Positions 28,758 to 37,907 of a DNA stretch of 64,000 bases are shown here, one piece after another (the first letter of the stretch is position 1; the number at the start of each line of letters is the position of its first letter). A program made the position numbers and the translations under genes. The stretch is from Agromyces flavus (GTDB lineage: Bacteria > Actinomycetota > Actinomycetes > Actinomycetales > Microbacteriaceae): positions 1,922,001-1,986,000 of the forward strand of contig NZ_LT629755.1 in NCBI RefSeq assembly GCF_900104685.1. Direction: 5' to 3'. The notes beneath the pieces are model-generated. The model searched no databases and was not told the origin of the DNA. It was given only the letters and a program-made list of their open reading frames with translations.

Positions 28758-31410
28758 GCCGTCGCGTCGCGGCCCCGAGTCGACCCCATGCCCACCACGC
28801 GGCGAGGCCCACGGCGAAGGAGGCCGCGATCGCGAGCGGCGGCGAGACCTCCTCGATGGGCGGGTACACCTGCCAGTGCGTCAGGTAGACGAACATCGAG
28901 GCGGAGGCCACGGTGCCGACCGCTCCCGCAGCGAACGCGGGGACCGGCAGGCTCGTGACCCAGACGAGCAGGCCGAGCCCCACGAGCACGATGGACTCGC
29001 GCACCGGATCGCCGAAGAACCCGGCAACGGTCGCGAGTACGATCGCGGTCGCGGCCACCCGGCGCAGCAGCGTGGTCGAGCGGGCCACCAGCCAGCCCAG
29101 CGCGATGAGCCAGGCGACCGCGGGCAGTGCGTAGCGCATGGGCGAGTCGGGGGTCACGCCGCCGGCGACGACGTACCGCCAGGCCAGCACCGCGCCGAGC
29201 ACGACCAGCGCGAAGGCATACGGATACCGGCGCTCGAGCGCTCCGACCCGCGGCACCGCGAACAGCACCGCGAGCCCGACGAACGACCAGATCAGCGCCT
29301 CGAGGAACCAGAACTGCCACTGCTCGCTCCACCCGGTCGCGCCGGGCACCGCCCAGTTCGACAGGAGCACGGTCGCAGGATCGTACGTGCCGGCGATGAG
29401 CGCGACGCCGCCGATCCACAGTACCGCCGGCACCGCGAGGGCCCGGACGCTTCGCAGCAGCCCGCGCACGCGGCGTGTGCGGGCTTCCCGTTCCTCGCCG
29501 CCGCGCACGGCGGCCCCGCTGAGACGGAAGCGCGCCAGGTTGAAGCCGGCGACGGCGAGCAGCAGGTGCGCGCCGCCCTTGAGCTGCACCACGTCGGCAT
29601 GCGTCGCGACGATGAGCAGGATCGCGGCGGCGCGGAGGACGACCGAGGTCTCGAGCCGGGCGATGCGGCGCCGCGGCTTCGGCTGGTCGAGGTCGTGGAC
29701 CGTCCTCGCCTCGTCGGCCGGGACGGTCGCGGGGTCCGCTTCGGAGCGCGGTGCAGCACGAGGTGCGAGCTCGCGAATCCGCCGGCTCGGCCAGTCCGCG
29801 GGCAGGGCGCCGATGCGCTCCTCGAGCCGCAGCGCGAGTTCGACGTAGTTCAGCGAGTCGCCGTCGAGCGTCGTGAAGCTGTCGTCCTCGGTCGCGTCGG
29901 GACGAGCGAGCAGCTCGGCGTACAGGTCGCGGAGGTCGGACGCCGAGTCCGCCGACGCGGTCGATGCCGACCCCGAGGCATCCGTCGCCGTCGCCGCCAT
30001 GACCGTCGCCTGCAGCATCGCGGCATGGGCGCGCAGCGCTGCGTGATCGGGCTTGCCGTTGGCCGTGCGCGGGAACTCGGCGAGCGCGTGGACGTCGAAT
30101 GCGTGCGTCGGCAGCCCGCTGTGGCGCTGCACCGCCTCGCGCGCGGCCGCCGCGAACCGCTCGTGCCGCACGAACACCGCGAGTCGCTCGTCGACCCCGA
30201 CGCTGCGCGCCTCGATGCCGTCGGTGGCGAGCAGCCGCTCGATTCGGTCGAGGTCGAGCCGCAGGCCGTAGCCCTTCACGAAGCGGCTGAGCCGACCGGT
30301 GATCTCGTACAGCCCGTCGTCGCGCTGCCGCGCGAGATCGCCCGTGCGCAGTTCGTCGTGCTCGGGCCCGTGGATGAAGTCGGAGGATTCCTCGGCGTAG
30401 CCCATCATCACGTTGGGTCCCGAGTAGACGAGCTCGCCCTCACCGGGCGCGCCGCCGCCGACCGACTCGTCGATGCGGAACGACCCGCCCGGGATCGGCA
30501 CGCCGATCGCCCCGGCCGCGGACTCGGCGAGCGACGGCGGGAGGTAGGCCATGCGTGCGGTCGCCTCGGTCTGGCCGTACATGACGACGATCTCGAAGCC
30601 GCGTTCGCGGCCGAGGAGGGCGAGAGAACGGACACGTTCGGGTGCGAGCCGTCCGCCGGCCTGCGTGACGTAGCGCAGCGAGGGAAGTCGGCGCTGCGCG
30701 AAGTCGGTGGAATCGAGCAGGTCGTAGGTGTAGGGCACCCCCGCGAACGACGTCGCGCCCGCCGCGTCGAACTCGCTCCAGAACTCGGGCTCGACCACGG
30801 AGCGATCGGTGAGCAGCAGGCTGCCGCCCGAGATGAGGTGGCTGTTCACGACCGAGAGGCCGTAGCAGTAGTGGAGCGGCAGCGTCGTCGCCGCACGGTC
30901 GTCGGGCGTCAGTCGCAGGTAGTCCGCGATGCTGCGCGCGTTGCTCAGCACGTTGGCACGCGAGAGCCGGACGAGCTTCGGCGACCCCGTCGATCCCGAC
31001 GTGCTCGCGAGCAGCGCGAGCTCGGGATGGAACGCGTGCCGGCTGCCCGCACCGCGGTCGTCGACCTCGGCGTCCGCGCCGTCCGGGCCGGCGGTGACGA
31101 TCACGTCGGGCCGGTAGCGGTCGATGAGGCCGTCGAGTCCGGGCGCGCCATCCGCCCCGCCCGCCTGGAGGAGCACCGGGTGTCCGCCGGCGAGCGCCGC
31201 GAGGTACGTCACCACGGTCTCGACCGTGTTGGACCCGGTGAGGAACACCAGCCGGCGGCCGGTTCCCAGCGCGGCTCGACGGTCGGCCACGCGCTCGGCG
31301 AGCTCCCCGTAGTCCACCGTCACGTCGCCCGTCACGATCGCCGCTGCGGAGGAGTCGCCCCCGAGCAGGTCGAGCACGGCGGGCTCGGTCCTGGTCAGGG
31401 TGGTGCGCAT
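28732..31410 (-). CDS. fused acyl-adenylating enzyme, carrier domain and membrane acyltransferase
   Basis: An 892-residue three-part protein. Residues about 1-465 are an ANL adenylation domain: [10 protein letters not shown] (136-145), YGQTEAT (278-284), TGDLA (356-360) and the catalytic Lys in NGK (452). Residues about 490-550 form a carrier domain with GDSLNYVEL, where Ser519 is the phosphopantetheine site. Residues about 585-892 are a multi-helix acyltransferase-3-type membrane domain. It begins LRAAAILLIVATHADVV with the conserved His604, and then HLLLAVAGFNLARF. It would activate an acid, load it on its own carrier and transfer it to an acceptor at the membrane. A DtxR-type box overlaps the promoter, implying iron repression. 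Substrate and acceptor are unknown; a siderophore or envelope-modification role is inference. Confidence 0.85.
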   Translation of the reverse strand: MRTTLTRTEPAVLDLLGGDSSAAAIVTGDVTVDYGELAERVADRRAALGTGRRLVFLTGSNTVETVVTYLAALAGGHPVLLQAGGADGAPGLDGLIDRYRPDVIVTAGPDGADAEVDDRGAGSRHAFHPELALLASTSGSTGSPKLVRLSRANVLSNARSIADYLRLTPDDRAATTLPLHYCYGLSVVNSHLISGGSLLLTDRSVVEPEFWSEFDAAGATSFAGVPYTYDLLDSTDFAQRRLPSLRYVTQAGGRLAPERVRSLALLGRERGFEIVVMYGQTEATARMAYLPPSLAESAAGAIGVPIPGGSFRIDESVGGGAPGEGELVYSGPNVMMGYAEESSDFIHGPEHDELRTGDLARQRDDGLYEITGRLSRFVKGYGLRLDLDRIERLLATDGIEARSVGVDERLAVFVRHERFAAAAREAVQRHSGLPTHAFDVHALAEFPRTANGKPDHAALRAHAAMLQATVMAATATDASGSASTASADSASDLRDLYAELLARPDATEDDSFTTLDGDSLNYVELALRLEERIGALPADWPSRRIRELAPRAAPRSEADPATVPADEARTVHDLDQPKPRRRIARLETSVVLRAAAILLIVATHADVVQLKGGAHLLLAVAGFNLARFRLSGAAVRGGEEREARTRRVRGLLRSVRALAVPAVLWIGGVALIAGTYDPATVLLSNWAVPGATGWSEQWQFWFLEALIWSFVGLAVLFAVPRVGALERRYPYAFALVVLGAVLAWRYVVAGGVTPDSPMRYALPAVAWLIALGWLVARSTTLLRRVAATAIVLATVAGFFGDPVRESIVLVGLGLLVWVTSLPVPAFAAGAVGTVASASMFVYLTHWQVYPPIEEVSPPLAIAASFAVGLAAWWAWGRLGAATRRLSARRRRG

Positions 31411-31454
31411 GCGGGGGCTCCGGAATCAGACGAGGGCTGCGCCGACTGGGCGCC

Positions 31455-31473
31455 AGAGGTAAGGCTAACCTTA
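31455..31473. promoter_or_regulatory. DtxR/IdeR-type iron box
   Basis: AGAGGTAAGGCTAACCTTA matches the DtxR/IdeR/DmdR consensus TTAGGTTAGGCTAACCTAA at 15 of 19 positions, with an intact AGGTWAGGCTWACCT core. It is 45 bases upstream of the ATG at 31410. It covers a TAGCCT -10 candidate on the minus strand, as expected for iron-dependent repression of the fusion gene. The MFS gene on the other side starts 206 bases away. Confidence 0.8.
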
Positions 31474-31678
31474 CGTGACGTCCCAGACGAGCCGAAATCG
31501 GATGACACGACCGTTCGTCGCACGACCGGGCCGTTCGTCGCATCCGAGTCGCGAGCACCAACACGCCTGCGTAGGGTGTGCAGGTTGCCACAAGCAGCGG
31601 TTCCCTCCGCCGACGCGGTGCGGCGCCCACCGAGCGCCGACGTGCCGGCACTCGTCACCATCGGAGTCCCGTCCTGCC

Positions 31679-33190
31679 ATGACCGCAACCGAATCCCCCG
31701 CCGACTCGACCGCGCCGGCCGTCACCCGCGCCGCCACCGCGCCCGCCAACTCGCGAGGGCGCGTCATCCTCGCCAGCCTCGTCGGCACCACCATCGAGTT
31801 CTACGACTTCTACGCCTACGCGACCGCCGCGGTGCTCGTGTTCCCCATCCTGTTCTTCCCGACCGGCAACGAGACGACGGCCCTGCTGTCGTCGTTCGCC
31901 GTGTTCGGCGCGGCGATGGTCGCGCGCCCCATCGGCGCGATCGTGTTCGGCCACTTCGGCGACAAGTACGGCCGCAAGGCCACGCTCGTCGCGTCGCTGC
32001 TCACCATGGGCGTCGCGACGTTCCTCATCGGCCTGCTGCCCACGCATGAGCAGATCGGATGGTTCGCCGCGCTGTTCCTGCTGATCCTCCGCCTCGCGCA
32101 GGGCTTCGCGCTCGGCGGCGAGTGGTCGGGTGCGGCCCTCGTCGCGACCGAGAACGCGCCGAAGGGCAAGCGCGCCTGGTACGGCACCTTCCCGCAGCTC
32201 GGCGCGCCGATCGGCTTCATCATCGCCAACGGCGTGTTCCTCGCGATCAACCTGCTCTCGCCGTCGCGCGAGTGGTTCTTCGAGTGGGGATGGCGCGTAC
32301 CGTTCCTCTTCTCGGCCGTCATGGTCATCGTCGGCCTGTGGGTGCGGCTCAAGCTCGTCGAGTCGAGCACCTTCACGAAGGCCGCGCAGAAGGGTGCGAT
32401 CCGCAAGCTCCCGCTCGGCACCGCGTTCCGCCACAACTGGCGCGAGCTCATCCTCGGCACGTTCATCATGCTGGCCACCTACGTGCTCTTCTACCTGATG
32501 ACGAACTTCACGCTGTCCTACGGCACGAAGGCCGCCGACCTCGAGACCGCGAGCGCCGCCGCGCAGGCCGCCGCCGAGGCGTCGGGCCAGCCGTTCGACG
32601 CCGACGCCTTCGCCGCCGCGTTCTATCCCGGACTCGGGTTCACCTATCCCGACTTCGTCATGATGCAGATCATCGGCGTCATGTTCTTCGGGCTGTTCAC
32701 GCTGCTGTCGGGCCCGATCGCCGACGCCATCGGACGCCGCCGCCTGCTCATCTGGGTGACCGTCGCGATCATCGTCTTCGGCCTCACCTTCAACCTGTTC
32801 CTCATGCCGCAGCTCGACCCGAAGTTCACGGGCGCCCTCGTGCAGGCCTTCCTCATCTTCGGGTTCCTGCTCATGGGCTCGACATTCGGACCGATGGGCG
32901 CGATCCTGCCCGAGCTGTTCCCGACGAACGTGCGCTACACCGGGTCGGCCGTCGCGTACAACGTCTCGTCGATCCTCGGCGCGGCCGTCGCCCCGCTCAT
33001 CGCCGTCGCCCTGTGGGCCGCGGCGGACGGGCAGCCGTGGCCGGTCGGCATCTACCTCTCGGTCATGGGCGTGCTGACCCTGGTCGCACTGATCATCTCG
33101 AAGGAGACCAAGGACGTCGACTACGACGACGCCGGAGTCGGCGCCCGCGACCAGCTCGCCGAGAGCGAGGCCGAGGCGGCGTCGCTGTAA
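31679..33190 (+). CDS. MFS transporter, metabolite:H+ symporter (ProP-like) family
   Basis: A 503-residue, twelve-helix secondary transporter. GTTIEFYDFYAYATAA in helix 1, GHFGDKYGRKATL in loop 2-3 and RLAQGFALGGEWSGAALVAT in helix 4 are the signatures of the MHS family (proline/betaine, citrate or aromatic acid importers). A long loop after helix 6 contains an Ala/Glu stretch (about 280-310). ATG 31679 is the first good start; the open frame extends upstream without a convincing initiator. The substrate is unknown. It shares the intergenic region with the iron box but may not be under its control. Confidence 0.85.
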   Translation: MTATESPADSTAPAVTRAATAPANSRGRVILASLVGTTIEFYDFYAYATAAVLVFPILFFPTGNETTALLSSFAVFGAAMVARPIGAIVFGHFGDKYGRKATLVASLLTMGVATFLIGLLPTHEQIGWFAALFLLILRLAQGFALGGEWSGAALVATENAPKGKRAWYGTFPQLGAPIGFIIANGVFLAINLLSPSREWFFEWGWRVPFLFSAVMVIVGLWVRLKLVESSTFTKAAQKGAIRKLPLGTAFRHNWRELILGTFIMLATYVLFYLMTNFTLSYGTKAADLETASAAAQAAAEASGQPFDADAFAAAFYPGLGFTYPDFVMMQIIGVMFFGLFTLLSGPIADAIGRRRLLIWVTVAIIVFGLTFNLFLMPQLDPKFTGALVQAFLIFGFLLMGSTFGPMGAILPELFPTNVRYTGSAVAYNVSSILGAAVAPLIAVALWAAADGQPWPVGIYLSVMGVLTLVALIISKETKDVDYDDAGVGARDQLAESEAEAASL

Positions 33191-33208
33191 CGCGTCGCAC
33201 CCGATCCG

Positions 33209-33250
33209 GGGCGGATGTGGCGGGGCTCACCGGCCCCGCGGCATCCGCCC
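33209..33250 (+). terminator. terminator of the MFS gene
   Basis: Outer arms GGGCGGATG / CATCCGCCC and inner arms CGGGGC / GCCCCG form a long hairpin 18 bases after the stop. Bases 33251-33408 downstream hold repeated GTTCC words and a TACCAT -10 candidate, but no gene. Confidence 0.7.
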
Positions 33251-33408
33251 TGTTCCGTTCGTGTTCCGGTTCCGTTCCACGCCGGTGACGGATGGCGCGA
33301 CCCCCTTCTGGCCGTGCGAGCCGCGGCGTACCATGACGCCGACAGGGTCGCCGGGACACTCAGCCGGCAACGTCGACGCCCGGCCCCCCGGAGACGGCAG
33401 GTGCGCGG

Positions 33409-33834
33409 ATGAACATGACGATGGACATGATGAAGGGCGCGATGTCGGCGTCCGACATGCCGATGAAGGATATGGACATGTCGATGATGCAGGAGTGTAT
33501 GGAGGCCCTCTCCGCGTGCATGCAGGCGTGCATCATGTGCGCCGACGCGGACGCGGGCGAGGGCATGGGCCGCTGTGCGGCGATGTGCGCCAACTGCGCC
33601 GACGTGTGCGACACGATGATGCGGATGATGCTCCGCACGACCGGCTACGACACGCAGGTCATGATGTCGATGATGGAGACGTGCGTGAAGATGTGCCGCG
33701 CGTGCTCCGCCGAGTGCAACATGCACGCCGAGATGAGCGAGCACTGCCGCATGTGCGCCATGGCGTGCGACCAGGCGGTCATGGCCATGGAGAAGATGAT
33801 GGGCGCGATGAAGGAGATGATGCCCGCGAGCTGA
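33409..33834 (+). CDS. Met/Cys-rich four-helix-bundle copper-binding protein
   Basis: 141 residues with 37 methionines and 15 cysteines, arranged as repeated CxxC and CxxxC motifs on predicted amphipathic helices (for example CMQACIMC, CAAMCANCADVC, CVKMCRACSAEC, CRMCAMAC). This pattern is that of the DUF326/Csp-like family, which stores Cu(I) inside a four-helix bundle. There is no signal peptide, so cytosolic storage is likely. The Met-rich N-terminus (MNMTMDMMKGAM) is unusually long. No copper regulator or pump is adjacent. A hairpin at 33853-33875 follows. Confidence 0.85.
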   Translation: MNMTMDMMKGAMSASDMPMKDMDMSMMQECMEALSACMQACIMCADADAGEGMGRCAAMCANCADVCDTMMRMMLRTTGYDTQVMMSMMETCVKMCRACSAECNMHAEMSEHCRMCAMACDQAVMAMEKMMGAMKEMMPAS

Positions 33835-33852
33835 CGTCACCCGATCGGCGTG

Positions 33853-33875
33853 GACGCGGCCTGGACGGCCGCGTC
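33853..33875. terminator. bidirectional terminator
   Basis: GACGCGGCC and GGCCGCGTC pair perfectly around a five-base loop between the convergent copper-protein gene and the small gene at 33890. Confidence 0.65.
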
Positions 33876-33889
33876 TCGCATGTCGGGGC

Positions 33890-34240
33890 TCAGATGGCGG
33901 CGACGCTGAAGCGGTCGTCGCCGCGCGCGAGCACGCCGTAGACGCCGTGCAGCGCGACCGGGTCGCCGACCGCGAGGCCGCCGGTCAGCGCGCCATGGTG
34001 CCACACGCGGTGCAGCCCGCCGTCGAGGTCGAGCAGCTCGACGAAGCCGTCGGTGCCGCTCGCCGTGACCACTGCGTCGACCCAGCGGCTCGACGCGATG
34101 CGCGACAGGCGGTCCTGCATCGGGTGCAGCCCGTGGCCCGGGCGGTCGCTCGCGCATGCCTCGCCCTCGACGCAGCCGCGCATGCCCATCGCGAGGCCCG
34201 TGCGGGACTCGGCGGCGGCGTGCGGCTGGTGGGTCGACAT
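33890..34240 (-). CDS. hypothetical protein, small beta-rich
   Basis: 116 residues with no family I recognise. The N-terminal part is His/Met/Cys-containing (MSTHQPHAAAES, MGMRGCVEGEAC) and polar. The C-terminal 60 residues (WVDAVVTASGTDGFVELLDL then VWHHGALTGGLAVGDPVALH) look like alternating beta strands, as in an OB-like or SH3-like barrel. A GAGGAG ribosome site precedes the ATG. The two Cys and several His beside a copper-protein gene are suggestive but not evidence of metal binding. Confidence 0.6.
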   Translation of the reverse strand: MSTHQPHAAAESRTGLAMGMRGCVEGEACASDRPGHGLHPMQDRLSRIASSRWVDAVVTASGTDGFVELLDLDGGLHRVWHHGALTGGLAVGDPVALHGVYGVLARGDDRFSVAAI

Positions 34241-34336
34241 GGCGTGCTCCTCGGGGTTCGTACCGTGCAGGCGACGATACGCCCGGGGTCACCGGATGTC
34301 GCGGTGGGCCGTCACACGTCGAAACAGTGACCGGGA

Positions 34337-35158
34337 TCAGGCGAGGAACAGCGCTCGCAACCGCCTCGTGGTGAAGAACATGCCGAACGCGATCATCACG
34401 ACGTAGTAGCCGACGTGGACGAGCATGGCCGGACCGACCGCCCCCGTCGTCAGCCCGCGGACGAGTTCGACGCCGTGCCACAGCGGCAGCGCCTGGATCA
34501 CCCACTGGATCGGCTCGGGGTAGACCGAGAGCGGGTAGAAGGTCGCCGAGAACAGGAACATGGGGAGCATCACGAAGTTGATCCAGTCCATCTCCTGGAA
34601 CGACTTCAGGTAGCTCGTGACCGCCATGCCGACACTCGCGAACCCGAAGGCGATGAGCAGCACGGCGGGGATCGCGAGCAGCGCCCACCACGACAGCGCC
34701 AGCCCGAGCACCTGCATCACGACCATGAACCCGGCCGCGTACAGGCCGCCGCGCAGCAGGGCGAGCGAGATCTCGCCGAGCGCGACGTCGAGCGGACCGA
34801 GCGAGGTCGCGAGCATGCCCTCGTAGAGCTTCGCGAACCGGATCTTGAAGAAGACGTTCCACGTCGAGTCGTAGATCGCGCCGTTCATGGCCGCGACCGC
34901 GAGCAGCGCCGGGGCGATGTAGGCCGCGTAGGGCACCTCGCGCCCGTCGACGGTCACGGTGCCGACGAGCGCGCCGAGCCCGATTCCGAGCGAGAGCAGG
35001 TAGAAGATGGGCTCGAACAGGCCGCTGAGCATGACCAGCCAGTTCGTGGAGCGCGTGGCGCGCCATCCGCGGTACATGACCGATCGGGCGTTGCCGGCGT
35101 ACAGCGCCCCGACCCCTCGACGGGTGCGGTGCTGGGCGGCGTGGTCGACCGTGGTCAT
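34337..35158 (-). CDS. ABC-2 type transporter permease (second)
   Basis: 273 residues with six hydrophobic helices. RATRSTNWLVMLSGLFEPIF and the final FATFYPLSVYPEPIQW / LPLWHGVELVRGL blocks match NodJ/DrrB-type ABC-2 permeases. It starts at an ATGA overlap with the upstream permease. It pairs with the ATPase at 36006 and the first permease to form an exporter of unknown substrate, in the class that includes drug and lipo-oligosaccharide exporters. Confidence 0.87.
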   Translation of the reverse strand: MTTVDHAAQHRTRRGVGALYAGNARSVMYRGWRATRSTNWLVMLSGLFEPIFYLLSLGIGLGALVGTVTVDGREVPYAAYIAPALLAVAAMNGAIYDSTWNVFFKIRFAKLYEGMLATSLGPLDVALGEISLALLRGGLYAAGFMVVMQVLGLALSWWALLAIPAVLLIAFGFASVGMAVTSYLKSFQEMDWINFVMLPMFLFSATFYPLSVYPEPIQWVIQALPLWHGVELVRGLTTGAVGPAMLVHVGYYVVMIAFGMFFTTRRLRALFLA

Positions 35159-36009
35159 GCGGTCAGCCTCCGGAATGCGATGCGCCGCGACCAGGCCCAC
35201 CCGACCGCGGTCATGGCCACGAGCACGACGACGTGGAGCACCGTGAGCCAGATCGGCTCGGCGTACCCGAACGTGAGCACGCGCGCGAGCTCGGTGCCGT
35301 GCCACAGCGGCGAGAGCCATCCGATCCACTGGAGGAACCACGGCAGCTCGGTGAGCGGGAAGAACGTGCCCGAGAACAGCGTGAGCGGCAGCACGACGAG
35401 CCGCTCGACCATCGCGAGCTGCCCGGTGTCGTCGCGGATCGTCGAGGCGTACGCCATGAGCAACGTGCCGAATGCCATGCCGGTGAGGGTGGCGACGACG
35501 ATCGCCATCCAGCCCGTCGGAGACGGCACGGCGCCGAAGAGGAGCATGAAGACGAAGTACACGGCCATCGTCGCCGCGAGTCGGATGACCACCGAGATGA
35601 CCAGCCCGTCGACGATCTGGCCGGGCCTGATCGGGCCGGCGTGGATGCCGCTGAACGTGGGGTTCCACTTGTAGCCGAGCAGCACCGGGTACGAGAACTC
35701 GATGGTGGCGGTGGTGAGCCCGGCGCTGCACAGGAGGGCCGGCGCGACGTACACGAGGTAGCCGACGCCGGCGGCCTCGGCCCCGAGGTTCTGGTCGACG
35801 AGCGTCGCGAGCCCGACGCCCATCGCGTAGAGGTAGATGAGCGGCTCGCCGAAGCCCGTCGCGATGATCGTCTGCCCGTACGACCACATGACGCGCAGGC
35901 GGTGCTCGGCGACGTACCAGGCGCCGAACCGCCGAGGGCGCGCTCCGCCGGCGAGGGCCAGGCGGGCGTCGTCGCTCACGGCCTCGGGCGTCGTGCGGGA
36001 GTCGCTCAT
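35155..36009 (-). CDS. ABC-2 type transporter permease (first)
   Basis: 284 residues with six helices, paralogous to the next gene. FGEPLIYLYAMGVGLATLVD and LFSGTFFPLTELPWFLQWIG / LSPLWHGTELARVL are equivalent motifs in both. The ATG overlaps the ATPase stop (ATGA). A heterodimeric channel from these two permeases is inferred. Confidence 0.87.
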   Translation of the reverse strand: MSDSRTTPEAVSDDARLALAGGARPRRFGAWYVAEHRLRVMWSYGQTIIATGFGEPLIYLYAMGVGLATLVDQNLGAEAAGVGYLVYVAPALLCSAGLTTATIEFSYPVLLGYKWNPTFSGIHAGPIRPGQIVDGLVISVVIRLAATMAVYFVFMLLFGAVPSPTGWMAIVVATLTGMAFGTLLMAYASTIRDDTGQLAMVERLVVLPLTLFSGTFFPLTELPWFLQWIGWLSPLWHGTELARVLTFGYAEPIWLTVLHVVVLVAMTAVGWAWSRRIAFRRLTA

Positions 36010-36932
36010 TCGATGAGGCTCCGTCCGGTCAGCCGGAGGAAGACGTCCTCGAGGCTCGAGCGCCGCACGAGGCTCGTGAGCGGCCGCAGCCCCGCGTCGG
36101 AGATGCGCTCGAGCTCGGCCTCGCCGTCGCCCGTGTAGACGAGGATGCGATCGGGCAGCACCTCGACGCGGTCGCCCGTGCCCTCGAGGGCCTGCGCGAC
36201 CGCTTCGTTGCGGTCGGAGCCGAACCGCAGTTCGAGCACCTCGCGCGACGAGTGCCGGCGGATGAGCTCGGCCGGCGTGCCCTCGGCCATGATGCGGCCG
36301 TGGTCGACCACGATGAGCCGGTCGCAGAGCTGCTCGGCCTCATCCATGTAGTGCGTCGTGAGCACGAGCGTCTTGCCCTGCTCCTTGAGCCGGAACAGCC
36401 GGTCCCAGAGGATGTGGCGGGCCTGCGGGTCGAGCCCGGTGGTCGGCTCGTCGAGCAGCAGGATGCGGGGATCGTTGATGAGCGCGCGCGCGATCGTCAG
36501 TCGCCGCTTCATGCCGCCCGAGAGCGCGTCGACCTTGGCGGAACCCCGATCGTCGAGCTGCGCGAATCGCAGCAACTCGTCGGCGCGTTCGGCCACCACG
36601 CGTCGCGGCAGCCCGAAGTACCGGCCGTAGACGAGCAGGTTCTCGCGAACGCGCAGTTCGGCGTCGAGGTTGTCGGCCTGCGGCACGACGCCGAGCTGCG
36701 AGCGGATGTCGGGACCGTGCCGGTCGGGATCGAGCCCGAGGATCGACAACTCGCCGTCGGTGCGCGCCGAGACTGCGCCGATCATGCGCATCGTGGTCGA
36801 CTTGCCGGCCCCGTTCGGCCCGAGCAGCCCGAACGACTCGCCGGGGGCGACCTCGAAGGAGAGTCCGTCGACGGCGGCGAACTCCCCGTATCGCTTGACG
36901 AGGTCGGCGGCGACGATCACGGGCTGCGGCAC
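36006..36932 (-). CDS. ABC transporter ATP-binding protein (DrrA/NodI-like exporter)
   Basis: 308 residues. GLLGPNGAGKSTTMRMI (Walker A), DALSGGMKRRLTIARALI (signature), RILLLDEPTTGLDPQARH (Walker B) and LTTHYMDEAEQLCD (switch His) are intact. The C-terminal 80 residues form the accessory domain of DrrA-type ATPases. The GTG at 36932 lies 8 bases after a minus-strand TAGGGT (36941-36946), suggesting a leaderless message, and is divergent from psuG. Confidence 0.9.
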   Translation of the reverse strand: MPQPVIVAADLVKRYGEFAAVDGLSFEVAPGESFGLLGPNGAGKSTTMRMIGAVSARTDGELSILGLDPDRHGPDIRSQLGVVPQADNLDAELRVRENLLVYGRYFGLPRRVVAERADELLRFAQLDDRGSAKVDALSGGMKRRLTIARALINDPRILLLDEPTTGLDPQARHILWDRLFRLKEQGKTLVLTTHYMDEAEQLCDRLIVVDHGRIMAEGTPAELIRRHSSREVLELRFGSDRNEAVAQALEGTGDRVEVLPDRILVYTGDGEAELERISDAGLRPLTSLVRRSSLEDVFLRLTGRSLIE

Positions 36933-36974
36933 GGTTCCCCACCCTAGACCCGGGTGCCGACATAGCATGGCGCC

Positions 36975-37907
36975 ATGCAGCCCGCCCCCTCCCCCGGCGC
37001 CGGGAGCGCCATCCGCGTCGGCGATCGCGTCCGCGAGGCCGTCGCCGCGGGGCGCCCGGTCCTCGCGCTCGAATCGACGATCCTCACGCACGGCCTCCCC
37101 CGCCCGCGAAACCTCGCCGTCGGTCTCGAGGCCGAGGCCATGGTGCGCGAGGCCGGGGTCGAGCCGGCGACGATCGGGGTCGTGGCCGGGGTCCCGGTCG
37201 TGGGGCTCGAGCCCGACGACATCCGGCACCTCTGCACCGCCGAGGCCGTGGTGAAGGCGAGCACGCGCGACCTGCCGCTCGCCCGCGCGCAACGCCTCGA
37301 CGCGGGCACGACCGTCGCGGCGACCGCGTGGCTCGCGCATCGGGCGGGCATCCGGGTGTTCTCGACCGGCGGGCTCGGAGGCGTGCATCGCGGCGCGGGC
37401 GAGACGTTCGACGAGTCGGCCGACCTGCCGACCCTCGCCGTCACCCCCATCACGCTCGTGAGCGCGGGTGTGAAGTCGATCCTCGACATCGCCGCGACGC
37501 TCGAGCGGATCGAGACGCTCGGCATCCCCGTGGTGGGATACCGCACGGACCGATACCCGGGCTTCTACGTCGCCGACTCCGGCTTCCCCGTGCCGGCGCG
37601 CGTCGAGTCCGCGGGCGAGATCGCGGCGGTCACACGGGCGCGTGACGAGCTGGGGCTGCCGGCCGCCGTCCTCGTCGCGAACCCGATCGCCGAGGCCGAG
37701 CAGCTCGATCCGGCCGAGCACGACCGCGTGCTCGCCGAGGCGTTGCAGGCGGCGGATGACGCGGGCATCACCGGGCACGACACGACACCGTTCCTCCTCG
37801 ACTACGTGCAGCGCGCCACCGGTGGCCGCAGCCTCGAGGTGAACCTCGCCGTGTACTTCGGCAATGCGCGCCTCGGCGCGGAGATCGCGCGTGAGCTCGC
37901 CGGCTGA
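36975..37907 (+). CDS. psuG: pseudouridine-5'-phosphate glycosidase
   Basis: Cleaves the C-C glycosidic bond of pseudouridine 5'-phosphate to uracil and ribose-5-phosphate. The 310 residues contain ALESTILTHGLPRPRN, FSTGGLGGVHRG and YRTDRYPGFYVADSGFPVP, all highly conserved in PsuG. A TAGCAT -10 (36963-36968) lies 6 bases before the ATG. The next gene is a PfkB-family kinase that would provide its substrate. Confidence 0.95.
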   Translation: MQPAPSPGAGSAIRVGDRVREAVAAGRPVLALESTILTHGLPRPRNLAVGLEAEAMVREAGVEPATIGVVAGVPVVGLEPDDIRHLCTAEAVVKASTRDLPLARAQRLDAGTTVAATAWLAHRAGIRVFSTGGLGGVHRGAGETFDESADLPTLAVTPITLVSAGVKSILDIAATLERIETLGIPVVGYRTDRYPGFYVADSGFPVPARVESAGEIAAVTRARDELGLPAAVLVANPIAEAEQLDPAEHDRVLAEALQAADDAGITGHDTTPFLLDYVQRATGGRSLEVNLAVYFGNARLGAEIARELAG

